64,000 nucleotides of DNA from positions 1-64,000 of the forward strand of contig NZ_SDIF01000018.1 in the NCBI RefSeq assembly GCF_004122735.1, read 5' to 3'. Source of the DNA: Streptomyces sioyaensis. GTDB taxonomy: Bacteria > Actinomycetota > Actinomycetes > Streptomycetales > Streptomycetaceae. Position 1 is the stretch's first letter; every line of letters starts with the position of its first letter. The notes under the pieces were generated by a model. That model worked only from the letters and a program-made list of their open reading frames with translations. It made no database searches and had not been told where the DNA came from. Made by a program: the position numbers and the translations under genes. Below are positions 63,779 to 64,000 of this stretch, piece by piece.

Positions 63779-64000
63779 TCACCGCGCGGTGTCCGTAGCG
63801 GCCCCGGACCCGTGCGCCGGGCTCGTCGGCCCTCCGTGGGCGGCGGGGACGACGACCGAGGTCACGATCAGGCCCGCCCGCACGGCCCAGCGTCCCTGGA
63901 AGCCGGTCAGCACCTCGTCGCCGAGCGGCCATCCGGGCACCAGCAGCCGCGCGGTGAAGGTCCCGTCGTCCGGGTCGAAGGAGAGGAATGCGTCCTCGAA
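63779..64000 (-). CDS. Hypothetical protein, C-terminal 73 residues only
   Basis: An open frame enters from the right edge on the minus strand and ends at a TGA (63779-63781). Third codon positions are almost all G or C and the residue mix is ordinary (FEDAFLSFDPDDGTFTARLL, then VPGWPLGDEVLTGF), which supports real coding. The last 20 residues are Gly/Ala/Pro-rich. I do not recognise the family. It is convergent with the second LAL gene, 104 bp away, and may mark the edge of the cluster or another cluster gene. Confidence 0.7.
   Translation of the reverse strand, partial: FEDAFLSFDPDDGTFTARLLVPGWPLGDEVLTGFQGRWAVRAGLIVTSVVVPAAHGGPTSPAHGSGAATDTAR

Noticed and set aside
1-64000. CRISPR arrays, tRNA or rRNA genes, insertion sequences and phage attachment sites
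   Set aside because: None seen. The repeats present are in-frame PKS duplications or short intergenic palindromes, and no transposase, integrase or RNA-gene signature was recognised.

Overview
The window reads as a high-GC actinomycete chromosome, most likely Streptomyces. Coding sequence is strongly biased to G/C at third codon positions, GTG starts occur, and the genes are a giant modular type I polyketide synthase (PKS) flanked by LAL, PAS-LuxR, TetR and GntR/FadR regulators.

About 80% of it (positions 1 to 51315) is one PKS assembly line, all on the minus strand. Four genes follow each other in biosynthetic order from right to left. PKS A (51315 to 38506) carries the loading module and modules 1-2. 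PKS B (38459 to 23574) carries modules 3-5, PKS C (23211 to 11275) modules 6-7, and PKS D (11216 to beyond the left edge) modules 8-9 and the first residues of the module 10 KS. The loading KS has Gln for Cys (KSQ) and a methylmalonyl-type AT, so the starter should be propionyl. Modules 1-4 use methylmalonyl-type ATs with only a KR. Modules 5-9 use malonyl-type ATs. Module 5 has DH-KR, module 6 a visibly dead DH plus KR, module 7 DH-ER-KR, module 8 KR, and module 9 DH-ER-KR. Read collinearly, the chain after module 9 is ethyl-[CHOH-CHMe]x4-CH=CH-CHOH-(CH2)3-CHOH-(CH2)3-CO-S-enzyme, a polypropionate head on a 1,5-diol acetate section. No thioesterase is visible, so the line continues to the left. 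I do not assign a named product.

A strong terminator after PKS B and a palindromic box upstream of both PKS A and PKS C suggest two transcription units, A-B and C-D-onward. Divergent from PKS A is an NDP-hexose 2,3-dehydratase (51728-53146), the enzyme committing a sugar nucleotide to 2-deoxygenation, so the product is probably glycosylated with a 2-deoxysugar.

The right-hand 11 kb is a regulatory block: TetR and GntR/FadR genes on the minus strand, then an LAL ATPase regulator, a PAS-LuxR regulator and a second LAL regulator on the plus strand. The intergenic gaps are unusually rich in inverted repeats. Four 16-bp sites resemble the operator known for PAS-LuxR regulators of the PimM type. 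A partial minus-strand gene of unknown function enters from the right edge.

The PKS genes show much internal duplication: five near-identical methylmalonyl AT blocks, a 1-kb ER-KR segment shared by modules 7 and 9, and short in-frame tandem repeats in many interdomain linkers. All assignments come from reading motifs; no database search was run.
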